Part shown: piece by piece, positions 1 to 10,397 of the stretch
Layout: every line of letters starts with the position of its first letter
Position numbering within the stretch: the stretch's first letter is position 1
Source: Phoronis australis
Taxonomy: Eukaryota > Phoronida > Phoronidae
Assembly (NCBI GenBank): GCA_002633005.1
Contig: NMRA01000049.1
Location: 151,054-195,877, forward strand
Direction of reading: 5' to 3'
DNA length: 44,824 bases
The notes under the pieces: generated by a model
Seen by the model: only the letters and a program-made list of their open reading frames with translations
The model's database searches: none
Told to the model about the DNA's origin: nothing
Translations under genes and position numbers: made by a program

Positions 1-38
1 TGTAAATGTAAATGCATGTGTAAATATACTCTTTTTAG

Positions 39-3000
39 GTTGCAAGCGCGCAGGGGAATTTGTCGCAGACTCACTATCACTCTGCCATTATTGGCGCTGT
101 GAAAACAGCCTTCGACACATCGGTCTCCAGGCTAGGAAACAGAAATGTCCTATGGGAACTTACGTCAATCCCGGTTACATGCGAAACGTTATCAGTCCAT
201 GCACCAATCACATTCCTTCGGTGAAGTTCAAATGCGATCGGAGGGGTGCACCGAACTTCAAGCATTTTTGCCCTTGGGAGCCAGAACCAAAAGGTAATGT
301 ATGGGTTTGTGTGAGGATTTTGAAAATGATTCCAATGGTTATAGACGTTTGATGCCTGTTTTGGTGCATTTAAAATGTTAAATAATTGAAAAATGGTGTA
401 CAACCGATATGACTCAAACCTTTCAATTCCATATCAGGAAAATATTTTGGCGACTTTCCAATGCCTTTGGTGCATTTTTTTGTCATGAACGGCTTTTGTA
501 GAACTGCGCCGTTCCGTCAAGTGTTTTTATGCGTTTTATACTTTTAAAATAGGAATTTGAAGCACAAGAAATTATACGAAATCCAAAATCAATTGTCAAT
601 AAGCAACTGGGTGGAAAATCGTTTTAGGAGTAGTGTCAATGGTCTACTTCGACGATGTCTTCACATCTGAAGTAGGTTTACCACTGAATAGAGTTCTAAA
701 CAAGACTACAGTTCATTCTCAGTCGATCAAAGTAACTTGGTTACTATATTCGGGTGCATCCCGTACATTACCTTCGACCAATTCATATCTTTGTTTTGCT
801 TTCATCATTTCCCTTCTCGTGATACCCAAGTTGTACTCATATTTTATCCCCGTCTGGTTCACCTGCATCGTCGCGTGTCCTTATGAAAAGAATAAATGAC
901 CAAATTTGTAGGAGCACGAACGTCAGTAAGAGGCGATCAAGCTCGTCGTGGTTGTGTCACCGCAGTAATATTTCGCAGAGAAAAGATAGCCGAAAATCAA
1001 ATCCTTGTTATCTAACAATTTCGGTTCAAAATGTCGATAAAAGTGCTTCGTAGTGTCTAAATATTAATAATAAATTTCATTGAGCTGGCTATGGAAGAAT
1101 TTGAATTACGCTTTTTTGTCTCATAAAATCGCTTTCGTAGCATTCCTCAGTGTGATAGGATTCCCTTTCCGATGACGACAGCAAACGTGGAGACCATCAG
1201 CTTCAGAGTTTATGGGAGCTAGCCAACCATAAAATTTTGGATTGAAGTATGGGCATGCATGTAATGCCTATGACTTGAGTGGCCTGCTCATTCGGTAATA
1301 ATTCAAGATCGGATGAGATTGGAAATACTTCTAAACACAAACCGCTTCATTTAAAGATACATAGTCTCATTAAATCTTGAATGTGCAAATGAAGTTCTAA
1401 TTTACAAACAACCCCGGGTCCTCCAGTGTAAGAAACCATCCGAGAGCCAGTTACCATTACAATCTCACGAAAGACTCGTTCTGCGAGACTATGTAAATTA
1501 AATGAGTATGGTAATATTTCATCAAGGCCCTAATGAAATAAGGCACAGTTTTTTATTATTTGTTCATTTTTTATCAAATAACGGTTGTGTAATATTTGGA
1601 AATACTAGTTTTTTATGTTCAAACTTGTTTTTAAGTGTAACAGGTAGTGTTTTATTTAAAACCGCAATTTATTTACAAAGTATGTCTTTTCCTGATTATA
1701 CTTATTCACATAGTTCTCCAGTAAGTAGGTGGCACTTGCTACAAATTTAAATATTCACGGTTTTAATGATGACACATAGCATCTTTAAGCATTCGATATT
1801 TACAGCTTGACAGAAGCATAGAACAGCCTAAATTGTGCTCAAAGTGATTCTCTGTTGTTAGTAAAACAATGGCATTTATGGATTTAGGAAATGCTTACTG
1901 GTTTTTGTGCTCATCGATATGATTAGGGGCGGAGAATCTGAAAACTGTAGTGGAATGAAAGACTAATATTTCGTCTGAGTTTCAAAATTAATGAATCTAT
2001 CTATTTCTATATCCCCTGGCGCGAGCAGCGTAAAAATGTACCGTTGCCGATTTGGGCAACTGAACGAAGGACTGTTCGAAAAAAAGTTCGGTGGCGGGAG
2101 TGTTTGTTCGAGTTGAGAAGAGTTAAAGAAGAAATCAATGGCCTCCTCTAAGGCGTCCCTCTATGCGAAAAGGTACTTACAGCAACACTACTTGGTTCAA
2201 TCAATGTGAGGCATAATTCGCCGAAAAGTTTCCGGCGTATGGAGTGCCTATGGAATGACCACCGTCGCTTACTCGGGAGCCACCTGTTCATCCCAAGTAA
2301 ATCCACCACGCTTGTTTAAAGGTATTCTTTTACGAGTTTTCGCGTTCCAGGCCCCTCATTGAATGCGTGTTACATTGTAGAGCCGGCTTGCTACAGTTGC
2401 AGTGTTCAACTGACGGGATACAGCGATACGTTCTCTCGAGGAGGGTTTCCCCAGTGCGCGCTCAAAGACTGGAAAAATGACGAGAAACATCTGGACAAGC
2501 AATATTGCGAGGGTGGGAAGTGCTTCGAGAGACTGTCGTACACAACCGATAAGAACGGTAAAAGTAAGTATATCGGAATTTTATATATTCTTTCAATTCT
2601 TGCTGAAATTTCACGATATTCAGGTTCAAGACGCATTGCGGATTATGAGAAATCAGGTCCTTTCACCACAAAACAATTTTCCAAAGACGTAAGTGTATAA
2701 GAATAGAATTCCAATCAACTTGCATGAAATAGTCCCAAAATGGGACTCGACCAAGTTCCCCTAATCTACTGCGTGTTTGTGGATGCCCTTCCATATGCAA
2801 CGAACGACCTAATTTAAAAGGATACCAAACCCGGTTTTGGCCTAAAACAACTTTCCCATTCCTTTCTCTGAAACAAATTAATGCTATGTAATCCTCAGCA
2901 ATTCCCAAAAATTTTAAGGAAATTTTGAAAACTCTTTTCGAAGTCTGATAAACCTCCGGGCTTTAGCGTGACCTATGCTTTTAGCGAATTACACGGCAAC

Positions 3001-6000
3001 TGTGGGAAAAGAACACCAACCAAGGACCATAATGTCCAATCTGTGACATAGGATGTATGAGTTTCTAGTTGATTCCTGTCTTTAACTTGCTAGATTGACG
3101 CCGATGATGCGTTAAAAAATGGCAGAACGAGGACTGGTTGAAATCATCCTAACAGGCTTTATAAGTAATTTTAAGGACTAAATCCCTGTTTTATTTTCAT
3201 TGAACGAAGGGCTCCGTTTTAGTGAAATTTTTAGAAAACATAATTACTCGAACAGGAGTTGATAATGAAGATAAAATGATAGAGAAATATTATGTTTGTG
3301 AGTAAATATAGACACAAATACGCAAACTTAGTTGAATCTCGATTTGGGTCTGTTCAAAGACGCCAGTGGCCGGTTACATGAAACAGTCCCCAATAAGAAC
3401 TCAACTAAGGACTTTAAGTCTTTTTGCGTATTTGTGTCTGTATGGATTCACAGATGAAATATTTTTCTAACATTTCATCTCCATTAGGAACTCCTCTTTG
3501 ATAACTGACATTTTATAATAATATAAATAAAAACTGAGCCCAGAGTTCATCGAAAATAAATAGGGACTTAATCCTTAAATTGCGTGAAAAGATCCCTACT
3601 TATTTTCGATAATATTGACAATTTAACGTAGTGTTCACTCTCGATCTGTATCGAAGTCAAAAGCTAACTTAGTAATGAAACTAAAACAATATAAGAAAGG
3701 ACAATCGATGTTTTCACAAGCCCACTAATACGCAGAAGATTTAGGGAACTTAGTTTTGTCCCTATTTGGGAGTGTTTCATGCAACCGGGCACTGGAACGC
3801 GATAAATAGCATAAACTGCAATATTGAATGTGGTTCTCTGCCACTGAAACAGAATTCAACCTGCTCATCAGGTATTTTAAGGGTTTGTTCATATAAAATT
3901 AATTTCTGTTGATATCACAGTATTTTCTTTTAGTTTAAAATTTCAAAAATAAACGATTTGTCAGCAGCTCACCACTTCGTCGATAATACTCCCACGAAGC
4001 AAAGTACGTCTCCTTATTTGGTATGGCAAGACATTGACGTAGCACATTTCCCCTATATGAAAAATGTGACCTTTGACCTCAAGCGACTTCAAGCAAGTGA
4101 CTGTGAGTGCACGCACGCATGGGAGGAAGATTAGAAACTCTGTGGTAACCACAGAGTTTTTCCTTCGCTCGTATTTCAAAAATCGTGGGTTTGTGATTTT
4201 TTATGGAATTTCCTCACAGAGGAAAGTGAATTACTCTGTACTAGACTTGTGAGATGGTACTTTGGCCAGGAATTGCTTAAAAGACATTTTTAACGAGCCT
4301 TTGCGTTCCATGCCTCTTTAATGCAATCAGGAACAAGGACCAGTGTCATGAAAGAAACTTAAAGTGGCATAGAACGTAAAAACAGACTAAATTACATTAA
4401 TCAAAACGATCAGGCATGTATTGATTGATGACCTAATGGAAAAATGGGCAGGCCTGTATTGACTGATGACCTATTAAAACCTACATGTCTGTGGTGGCTG
4501 ATGACCTATTAAAAAATGGACAGGTCTGTATTGACTAGAGATCTAATAACATGCAGAGGTCTGTATTGACTGATAACTTAATAAAACGGACCTGTACTGA
4601 CTGACGACTGAATGAAAAAACGGACAGCTCTGTATTGATTGATGACCTAATGAATGAACACGTCTGTATACTTTCTGATGATCTAATGAAAACACGGACA
4701 GATCTGTATTTACTTATGACCTAATAAAAAAACGGATAAGTCTGTATTGACTGATGAGGTCTGTGTTGGCTGATTACCAAATACAAATGGATAGATCTGT
4801 ATTGACTGATGACTTAATGAAATAATGGACAGGTCTGTAGTGACATAATCTAATGGAAAAATGCACGGGTTTGTATTGAGTGATGACTTAATGGAAACAC
4901 AGACAGGTCTGTATTGAATGATGACTTTATTAATGAAATAACGGACAGGTCTGTAATGACTGATAATCTAATGAAAAATACCAGGTCTGTATTGAGTGAT
5001 GACTTAACGAAAAAACTAACAGGTCTGTATCCTTCCGAAATATGTAACAGAAAAAATCGACACGCCTAGCTTACATGAAGTCTCCATGTATTTAAAAACA
5101 CTAACAGTTCTCGGTGTTACGTTCTACATTTTTTTGCATGTTCTGATTGAAGTAACAGTTGCACCCGTCTTACATCTTAGTCATATGCTTTTCTAATGGT
5201 GCGATTTCCATTGTTTCAATATTTTCCGTGTTTAATTCTTGGTAAAATATATTTAATTTACATTTTTAAATAAACTTGTATTGTATTTCATTTCATTGTA
5301 GGTGTACTTTTGTTGTTATTATTCTTCTAAATGCCGGGTTAATATCTATTTAATTTATTGTTACGCGGTGGTCAGCTATTAGCGGCCCCTGCCTTTGCTG
5401 GCCACTCTGTCATATAACAATGTATGTTTTTATATTATGTAAAAAATAAAAGTTTCTCTCTGTTTCGTTCTCTCTTTTGAATGACGACCTGTATTAACTG
5501 ACGATCTAATGAAAAAATGGACAGGTCTGTATTGGATGATGGCCTAATGAAATGGCGGACAGGTCTGTATTGACTGATGACCTAATAGAAACGGACCGGT
5601 CTGTATTGATTAATGACCTAATGAAGAAAGGAAGCTCTATTGACTGGTGACCTCATGGAAAAAACGAACAGGTCTGTACTGAGTGATGACCAAATGAAAT
5701 AATAGGCAGATCTGTACTGACTGATGACCTAATGAAAAGACGGACAGTTCTGTATTGATTGATGACCAGTGGAAAAAACAGACAGGCCTGTGTTGACTGA
5801 TGACCCAATGAAAAACGGACAGGTCTGTGTTCAGTCTTTTTAAAATTGTGAAATGGGATCGTTCAGTGTTAATTCTTAAAAGAAGTAACAATGAACGATA
5901 CCATATCACAACTGTTGAAAAAGATTTACAGCATAATATTCTAGGCATGATTTAAATAACTATCCCAGTAACTAGCAGTTAAGTGCAAATTCTCAGCGAC

Positions 6001-6941
6001 TGCACTTTTGCTCAAGTGAGATTTATTTTTCAGAAATAGTTGTGTGGCACACAACACCAAAATTTCACCGCTCTCAAATCTTAGGCTCATTTTTATGAAC
6101 TACCCTTATCAACAAAAATTATAATGATGGGCACTGGTGTAGCTAGAAGTATGCACGTGTAGTTTTTGATTGAACACAATTTAGTACGTGTTGAATAAGC
6201 AATTGCGGCGCATTGAATATCTTAAATTATGCACGTTGAATAAGAGGACAGAAAGGTATATGGATAACCGTTTAAACACTTTTTGTAGCTTCATGGTTCT
6301 GTATCTCGCGTTGTGCCTGTACCTCTAAGATTCTGTTTAGTTTGAAAAAATCGCATGGTGCCAAAAAGCATCTTTTTGAAAGATGTTTGCACTAACGGTA
6401 TGATGTGGTTAGAGCTAATTAAAGATATTAAACCAGTATTCCATCAAGGAAGCAAATTCATGAGTTTTGTGATGAAAGGCAGTTTTATATGTACTTCAAA
6501 AGAAATTATTAACCGGAGTGTTTTTAACTGATAGTAAGACACGGGCATTTTTTAATGTCACACACAATGCCTTCTTTCAGAAGCAGTGTGTTGGTTCTTT
6601 TAAAATACAGAGAGTTAGTGCCCCTGATTTACCGTTATTAACACAATGAACCGAATGAATATCGCTCATTGAATCAACAGGAGATTCATTTTTCTTAATT
6701 GTATATATTCCCATTTGAAGTTCACCAGTGCCTTGACAAAATTAACCCTGCGTGTGACTTTAATTCATTGCTCATTATTCCAGAAATCACATGGTTATCA
6801 CGAGGATGTGCCAGCCCGTGGTCACTAGGAGATCAAATTGACACCACAAAGGACTGTGACCTACAGAATGGGGAACGATATCACTTCTGTGACGGACATC
6901 TATGCAACAACCAAGATGATGAAATCTGTACTTGGGTCTAG
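39..6941 (+). CDS. Secreted Cys-rich protein: CBM14-like exon plus Ly6/quiver three-finger domain (5' end outside window)
   Basis: Exons 39-293, 2351-2563 and 6784-6941 (stop TAG). Introns are GT-AG and every junction is phase 1, so the frame runs through. Exon A (85 codons, seven Cys) has the peritrophin-A/CBM14 layout: CKRAGEF, then C..YWRC, then CPMGTY and further Cys. Exons B and C form a Ly6/uPAR-like domain: ACYSC, Cys at GFPQC, QYC and GKC, then SRGC, KDC, and the hallmark ending FCDGHLCNN. Ly6 domains are disulfide three-finger folds that act outside the cell. No hydrophobic GPI-type tail follows the last Cys, so a secreted product is expected. An alternative donor at 2558 (instead of 2564) also keeps phase. 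The start and signal peptide are not seen; I found no convincing signal exon in 294-2350. Exon A could instead belong to a neighbouring gene. The Ly6 part is firm; CBM14 is moderate. Confidence 0.7.
294..2350 (+). other. Intron between CBM14-like and Ly6 exons
   Basis: It opens with gtaatg after AAAG and closes with a ttccag acceptor. I looked for a short signal-peptide exon with a phase-1 donor that would let the Ly6 exons be an independent gene and saw no convincing one. Short open frames around 633-899 and 1502-1750 have no recognisable domain. No repeat stands out. Confidence 0.5.
2624..2688 (+). other. Possible 65 nt cassette exon in the Ly6 gene
   Basis: Immediately after the first Ly6 exon lies a 60 nt segment with textbook intron signals (gtaagt at 2564, branch-like tgctgaaat, acceptor attcag at 2618-2623). 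It is followed by 65 nt ending at a second gtaagt donor (2689). Entering in phase 1 the exon is open, but it leaves in phase 0, so joining it to the last exon (6784) shifts frame and stops soon after. The 60 nt intron is also stop-free and a multiple of three, so retention would read through to a stop at 2698. Either event would remove the second half of the Ly6 domain. Confidence 0.3.
2723..3796. mobile_element. Nested foldback (inverted-repeat) element cluster
   Basis: A long imperfect palindrome is centred near 3375, with arms of about 200 bp (roughly 3172-3370 against 3380-3580). Its best-matching piece is gacacaaatacgcaaa (about 3310-3326), which pairs perfectly with its complement near 3423-3440. 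An outer inverted pair, 2723-2790 against 3714-3790, carries the same kind of end (acgcag...ttaggggaactt...catgaaa). The left side is longer than the right because a separate repeat (2795-3190) lies there. No coding capacity is visible, so this is a non-autonomous foldback/MITE-type family. A degraded relative occurs at 40140-40440. Confidence 0.6.
2795..3190 (-). repeat. Interspersed repeat, third copy found in Scm upstream region
   Basis: The reverse complement of this segment aligns by eye with 14675-14902 plus 15368-15500, and with 16075-16440. Shared words include gattggacatt, aactcat, aagcgtaggtcacgc, ttttcaaattttcctc and aaaaccggg. The three locations are therefore copies of one dispersed element; this one is the most diverged. 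No coding potential is seen and the element ends are not defined. Confidence 0.65.
3797..4404. other. Intronic, no feature recognised
   Basis: Intron sequence of the Ly6 gene between the foldback cluster and the minisatellite. Only a short local inverted repeat is visible (aaactctgtggtaaccacagagttt, centred near 4147). No exon-like segment was recognised. Confidence 0.4.
4405..5030 (+). repeat. Minisatellite, about 38-40 bp unit (left block)
   Basis: Diverged tandem units share the core ggtctgtattgactgatgac followed by ctaatgaaaaaacggaca. About fifteen units can be followed, many with indels, which indicates an old array. It sits in the last intron of the Ly6 gene. Open frames inside it are only translated repeat. 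Confidence 0.9.
5031..5481 (+). other. Non-repeat interruption of the minisatellite, retroelement-tail-like
   Basis: About 450 bp with no similarity to the satellite unit separates two blocks of the same array, so it was probably inserted. Its last part (about 5300-5470) resembles a non-LTR element 3' tail: a T-rich stretch, a GC-rich hairpin-prone section near 5365-5410 (gtcagctattagcggcccc), then an AATAAA signal near 5444. I could not find clear target-site duplications, and the tail assignment is inference. Confidence 0.45.
5482..5836 (+). repeat. Minisatellite, right block
   Basis: Same unit family as 4405-5030 (ggtctgtattgactgatgac core), about nine units, same orientation. It ends abruptly at ggtctgtgttcagtc, just before an inverted repeat at 5846. 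The 103-codon minus-strand open frame here consists of repeated translations of the unit and is not a gene. Confidence 0.9.
5846..5911. repeat. Inverted repeat, 25 bp arms, 16 bp loop
   Basis: Arms 5846-5870 and 5887-5911 match at 22 of 25 positions when one is reverse-complemented; both contain a gatcgttca/gtatcgttca core. The three mismatches mean it is not a recent palindrome. It abuts the end of the minisatellite. Confidence 0.7.
5912..6783 (+). other. Remainder of the last Ly6 intron
   Basis: AT-rich intron sequence ending in the ctcattattccag acceptor of the terminal exon. No other element was recognised. Confidence 0.5.
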
Positions 6942-7179
6942 AACCGCTCTACAAAACAAAGGAAAGCAATGCAAGCCATCAATCTTGTCGTGTTTTCACC
7001 CGTTAACAACATAGAATGAGTTTTAACAGAAAGACATTCCCAAAATAAGAACATTTCGAACGCACTACAATCCAGGGAACTGTGTCACTAAAATGTCCTA
7101 ACTCCACGGCGTTTGTACAGAGTGTAAACGGACACTCAGACCAGTTGCAAATTGGTGACATCCTTCTCCGGTAGAGCTA

Positions 7180-7202
7180 TATCAATCAATCAATCAATCA
7201 AC
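7180..7202 (-). repeat. TTGA/TCAA microsatellite, retrotransposon 3' tail
   Basis: Plus-strand atcaatcaatcaatcaatca corresponds on the minus strand to a run of TTGA units directly after aataaatgactg. A tetranucleotide tail after a polyadenylation-type signal is typical of several non-LTR clades, so this is best read as the 3' terminus of the element at 7180-9850. Confidence 0.7.
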
Positions 7203-8610
7203 AGTCATTTATTTTAGTGACCTGTAGAAATTGCTACCCAGTCACAACTTGGGCTTATAAGTCACCATTTTGAAAGAGAACGTACAAAAGTAGGCAAGGC
7301 ATACATATATACAGTGACAAAAAGAAAATCAGACCAACCTTCTCTTTTACGGCATTATACATATGACCATCAACATTTATTTATTAGAAGTTTATAAAAT
7401 AATAAATCCCTCAGGTCAAATGCCGTCTTCAAATCAACAAGTGTGGGAAAGTTTTCAATTTCCTATTTTAGATAAATCATTATAGACGCCAATAAAAAAA
7501 CATGAAAAACATGGTCGATACATGATCTACCGGTACATTTTCGAAAACCGTTTTTTCTCCTCAGCAAATTAAGCAGACTATACTTCTCAACATAACATGA
7601 TATCCTGGCATTCAGAATACCACTATAAATATTATAAACACAGGAAAACTGGCTGGAACACGAGGATCCTTGTCCGAAACTTTCAGAAGAGGAATAATGT
7701 TGGTTTTCAATCACACCGAGTTAACATACTGCGAAACAAAAATTGATGGGTATAGTTTATGTAGAGCAGCAACCGCCGCGGATTGGGGATATGGCCAATA
7801 CACGTCACTTTGTTAGGCTTTGCCGTGGATATAATTCTCTGAACTCCTTACACAGTAATGCCAGGGTTCAGTTTGTCATTGCGTATGTAATCAGAGGACG
7901 ACATTAAACCTTCAATATATTCTTTGGCTTGTAACTATCCTTATAAAATTCACCATCAATGGAAAATTCCGAAACAAAATCTGAGTAAAGGGACTAATAC
8001 TCTGTCGTAGTACAAAATTCTGACTCGTGCGAACTGTATTATCTTCATCATCAACCTCGAAAGGCACATTTTAATTAATTCTTGGACCAAGTCTCTTGAT
8101 ATGGTTTCAGAATACTTGCAGATTTTCAGTATTGAGATTTCTAACCTTCTCAATTAAGCTTTTGTTTTTAAGCTCTCAATTTTTCTCAAATGTTTGTCAA
8201 AATTGTTTCGGACAGTATTAAACACTTTTCTAACTACCTTCTTTACTGCACCATTCCCTTTGCATTTCGAAAATTCCTTTTCCTTCCGACACATCAATGC
8301 CCATGATGCAGATGCATGGTGCTGTCCAGTAAGGCTTGTAGTACTTGAAGTTTTTGCGTGAACGTTTACCAACATCTTTATACGGGAGATGGGTGTCCAT
8401 TTATGAAAACAAGTTATTGCAAAAACAATCATAAGCCATGTTTACGGTTTTCTGATTTTCAGTTCTTGCAATTGCCTCGCTAATGGCTGCCGCTAATTCA
8501 AGTAAACCAATAAAATTCTCATGAAAAGGGACACTCGTATCATAACGGCGATGAATCTCAGACAAGTTCTCCTCATCAAGAGCATTATCAAGCTGGACGC
8601 ACTGATGAAC

Positions 8611-8740
8611 CAGGGGCGGCTCCAGGATTTTTCTAAAAAGGGGGGTCTAAGTCAACACCATGAACATTCTAGATTTGATATCACTAAAATCAAGGGAAAG
8701 GGGGGGTCCGGACCCACTTGTACCCCCCCTGAATCCGCCG
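8611..8740. mobile_element. MITE with GGCGGATTCAGG-type ends (copy 1)
   Basis: Left end ggggcggctccaggattttt with a G-run; right end ccccccctgaatccgcc is its approximate inverse. It sits between the endonuclease and linker parts of the dead retrotransposon, so it is a later insertion. Related copies are at 38379-38484 and 40230-40388. It is non-coding. Confidence 0.65.
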
Positions 8741-9850
8741 ATGTGGACTCCGAGTTTAAGGGTCAACAATGGGTCATCCGATCACGAGCTTTGCATCTTC
8801 CCTTCACTAGATGCAGGAGGTTTAGAATATCAATAAGCGTATTTGTGTTTAGAATTTGGAAGCGCAGACAGTCGCCAAAACAATCGTGGAGGGGAATAAA
8901 ATAATCAACAACTGCCCTACCGTTACTGGAAACAGACGTGAATTTATCACTTTCAGGGTTGACCCTCCCATTTATAATACACATTTTCGAGTCTAAAAGG
9001 AAATCAATTTGAGATGTACCAAAAACATGTGAATTAACGGCAGCATCATCAATTACAGTCCTTTTAGAAATATTATCAATTCCCTCTATTAGGTCACTGA
9101 GTGAGCCGACTCACCGCTGATGACTATACTATGAACATGCGAAGTTACATTGTTGCAGTAACAGATGAGAAAAAAATGGCTGCTATTTTGGCCGCAGAAT
9201 GACCCCTCAGGTGGCAAGTAACAAACAAAAATAAATTATAGTGTAATCTGACACTTTGTGTTTCAATTGTACACTGAGTATGCCTTCAAACGACTTGTCC
9301 ACTACAGTAATATGGAAGTCATTGCACAAGTACGATTTAACAAAAACACCTACACTCCCAGACCCTTGGGTGTTTTGTTATGTAACAAGAAAGGATCATG
9401 TCCTGTCAACCATGAATAACTTTCAAGAGCTGGACTAACAGAATCATTTTTAATTGCATTTCAGCTACTGCAACCAGGTCTTCATTTAGATGACACAATA
9501 TCTGATCTTAGAACCAAGTTCCCCTCAGACATATACATTCCACAGTACTATAGACAAACTAGGATTGACTGGATCAAGTGACTGGGTATCATTGTCCTAT
9601 GCACGTCTGGCATTATGTGGTGCGTTTCTGTCCCTATCACTCTTCACCATACGACCACTACCAGTAAAAATTAAAACTTTTTCTGTAGACCAAGATCTTT
9701 CACCAACTCCCTCATGTTTGATTGGATCAACCACTCTTCATGGCTTTATGACGATCTCAAGTACAACTCCTAGTACCTTTCGGAGTTTTCCAAAATGTTT
9801 GGCTCAAAGAACAGCAAATTTTCTCAGTCTCATTTGTAAAAGACGTTGAA

Positions 9851-10397
9851 CTGGTACAGCAGTTTTGGTTAAAAAGGCTTAGTTACATATAACACTTGTA
9901 CTTTTGAGATAGGATTGAATAATGGAAGATTTCTCTGAATAAGTTTCCTCACTCTCGAAAACTCAAGATATGTTACTTCAAGTGAAAATGCCAGTAAATT
10001 TAACCAGAAATACATAATCAGTAATGAACGGACTGAGGTTATATTATTTATTCGTCATTTGAAGGCAGATTAGTGAAACAGCACATAGGCTATGTTACGT
10101 TCACTTGTAATATTTAAAGAACGTGAATAAACTGAATCTATTTCATTTCCTTCATAAGTAGTCCATGATAACACAAAGTTCACACCAAGCCTGTATCCAC
10201 TACATAAGACTAATAGTTTGTACTGGTCAATTGGCTAACTGGCAACAATCTCTGCAGAGCAGTAAAGTTACAGTCAAACGCCAACAACCAAACAAAAACG
10301 ACGGCTCCTCCAATTGGAACTTAGCGGATGGTCCTAGTTCTTCCAATAAATAACTCTAGAAATTTCAATCGAGTTTCTCTCACACAAAACATTGCTA
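9851..10397. other. Intergenic / NDUFB4 3' flank
   Basis: No gene was recognised. On the minus strand this is downstream of the NDUFB4 stop codon. A possible AATAAA (tttatt on the plus strand near 10043) could end its transcript. Confidence 0.35.

Larger units (their letters stand above)
7180..9850 (-). mobile_element. Degenerate non-LTR retrotransposon (endonuclease + partial reverse transcriptase)
   Basis: Read on the minus strand, broken frames give an endonuclease/exonuclease/phosphatase (APE-like) domain. In order: SIVLWNVY-like start near 9560, KGLGV.VFVK and a DKSFEGIL segment near 9300-9370, a LPPEGSFCG stretch near 9190-9220, then IINGRVNPESDKFTSVSSNG and VVDYF near 8890-8965. A basic linker follows (FDKHLRKIES, about 8170-8200). 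Next come reverse-transcriptase signatures: IYSGILNARIS (about 7590-7620), NGFRK..GRSCIDHVF (about 7505-7560) and a KTAFD motif (near 7425). The polymerase core beyond this is missing. Sequence then passes to an aataaa signal and a TTGA-repeat tail. Frameshifts and stops throughout mean it is dead. Clade not assigned. Confidence 0.8.

Noticed and set aside
2359-2700. 113-codon frame read straight through as the Ly6 coding unit
   Set aside because: It skips the gtaagt donor at 2564 and loses the second half of the Ly6 domain, which is present at 6784 in matching phase.
4405-5836. CRISPR-like array of regular repeats
   Set aside because: The units are contiguous and diverged without unique spacers, and the host is an animal; it is a minisatellite.
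5637-5948. 103-codon minus-strand frame
   Set aside because: It is the translation of the minisatellite unit, with the same peptide phrase recurring.
9490-9849. 119-codon plus-strand frame as a gene
   Set aside because: The opposite strand here encodes the start of the retrotransposon endonuclease; the plus frame is its shadow.
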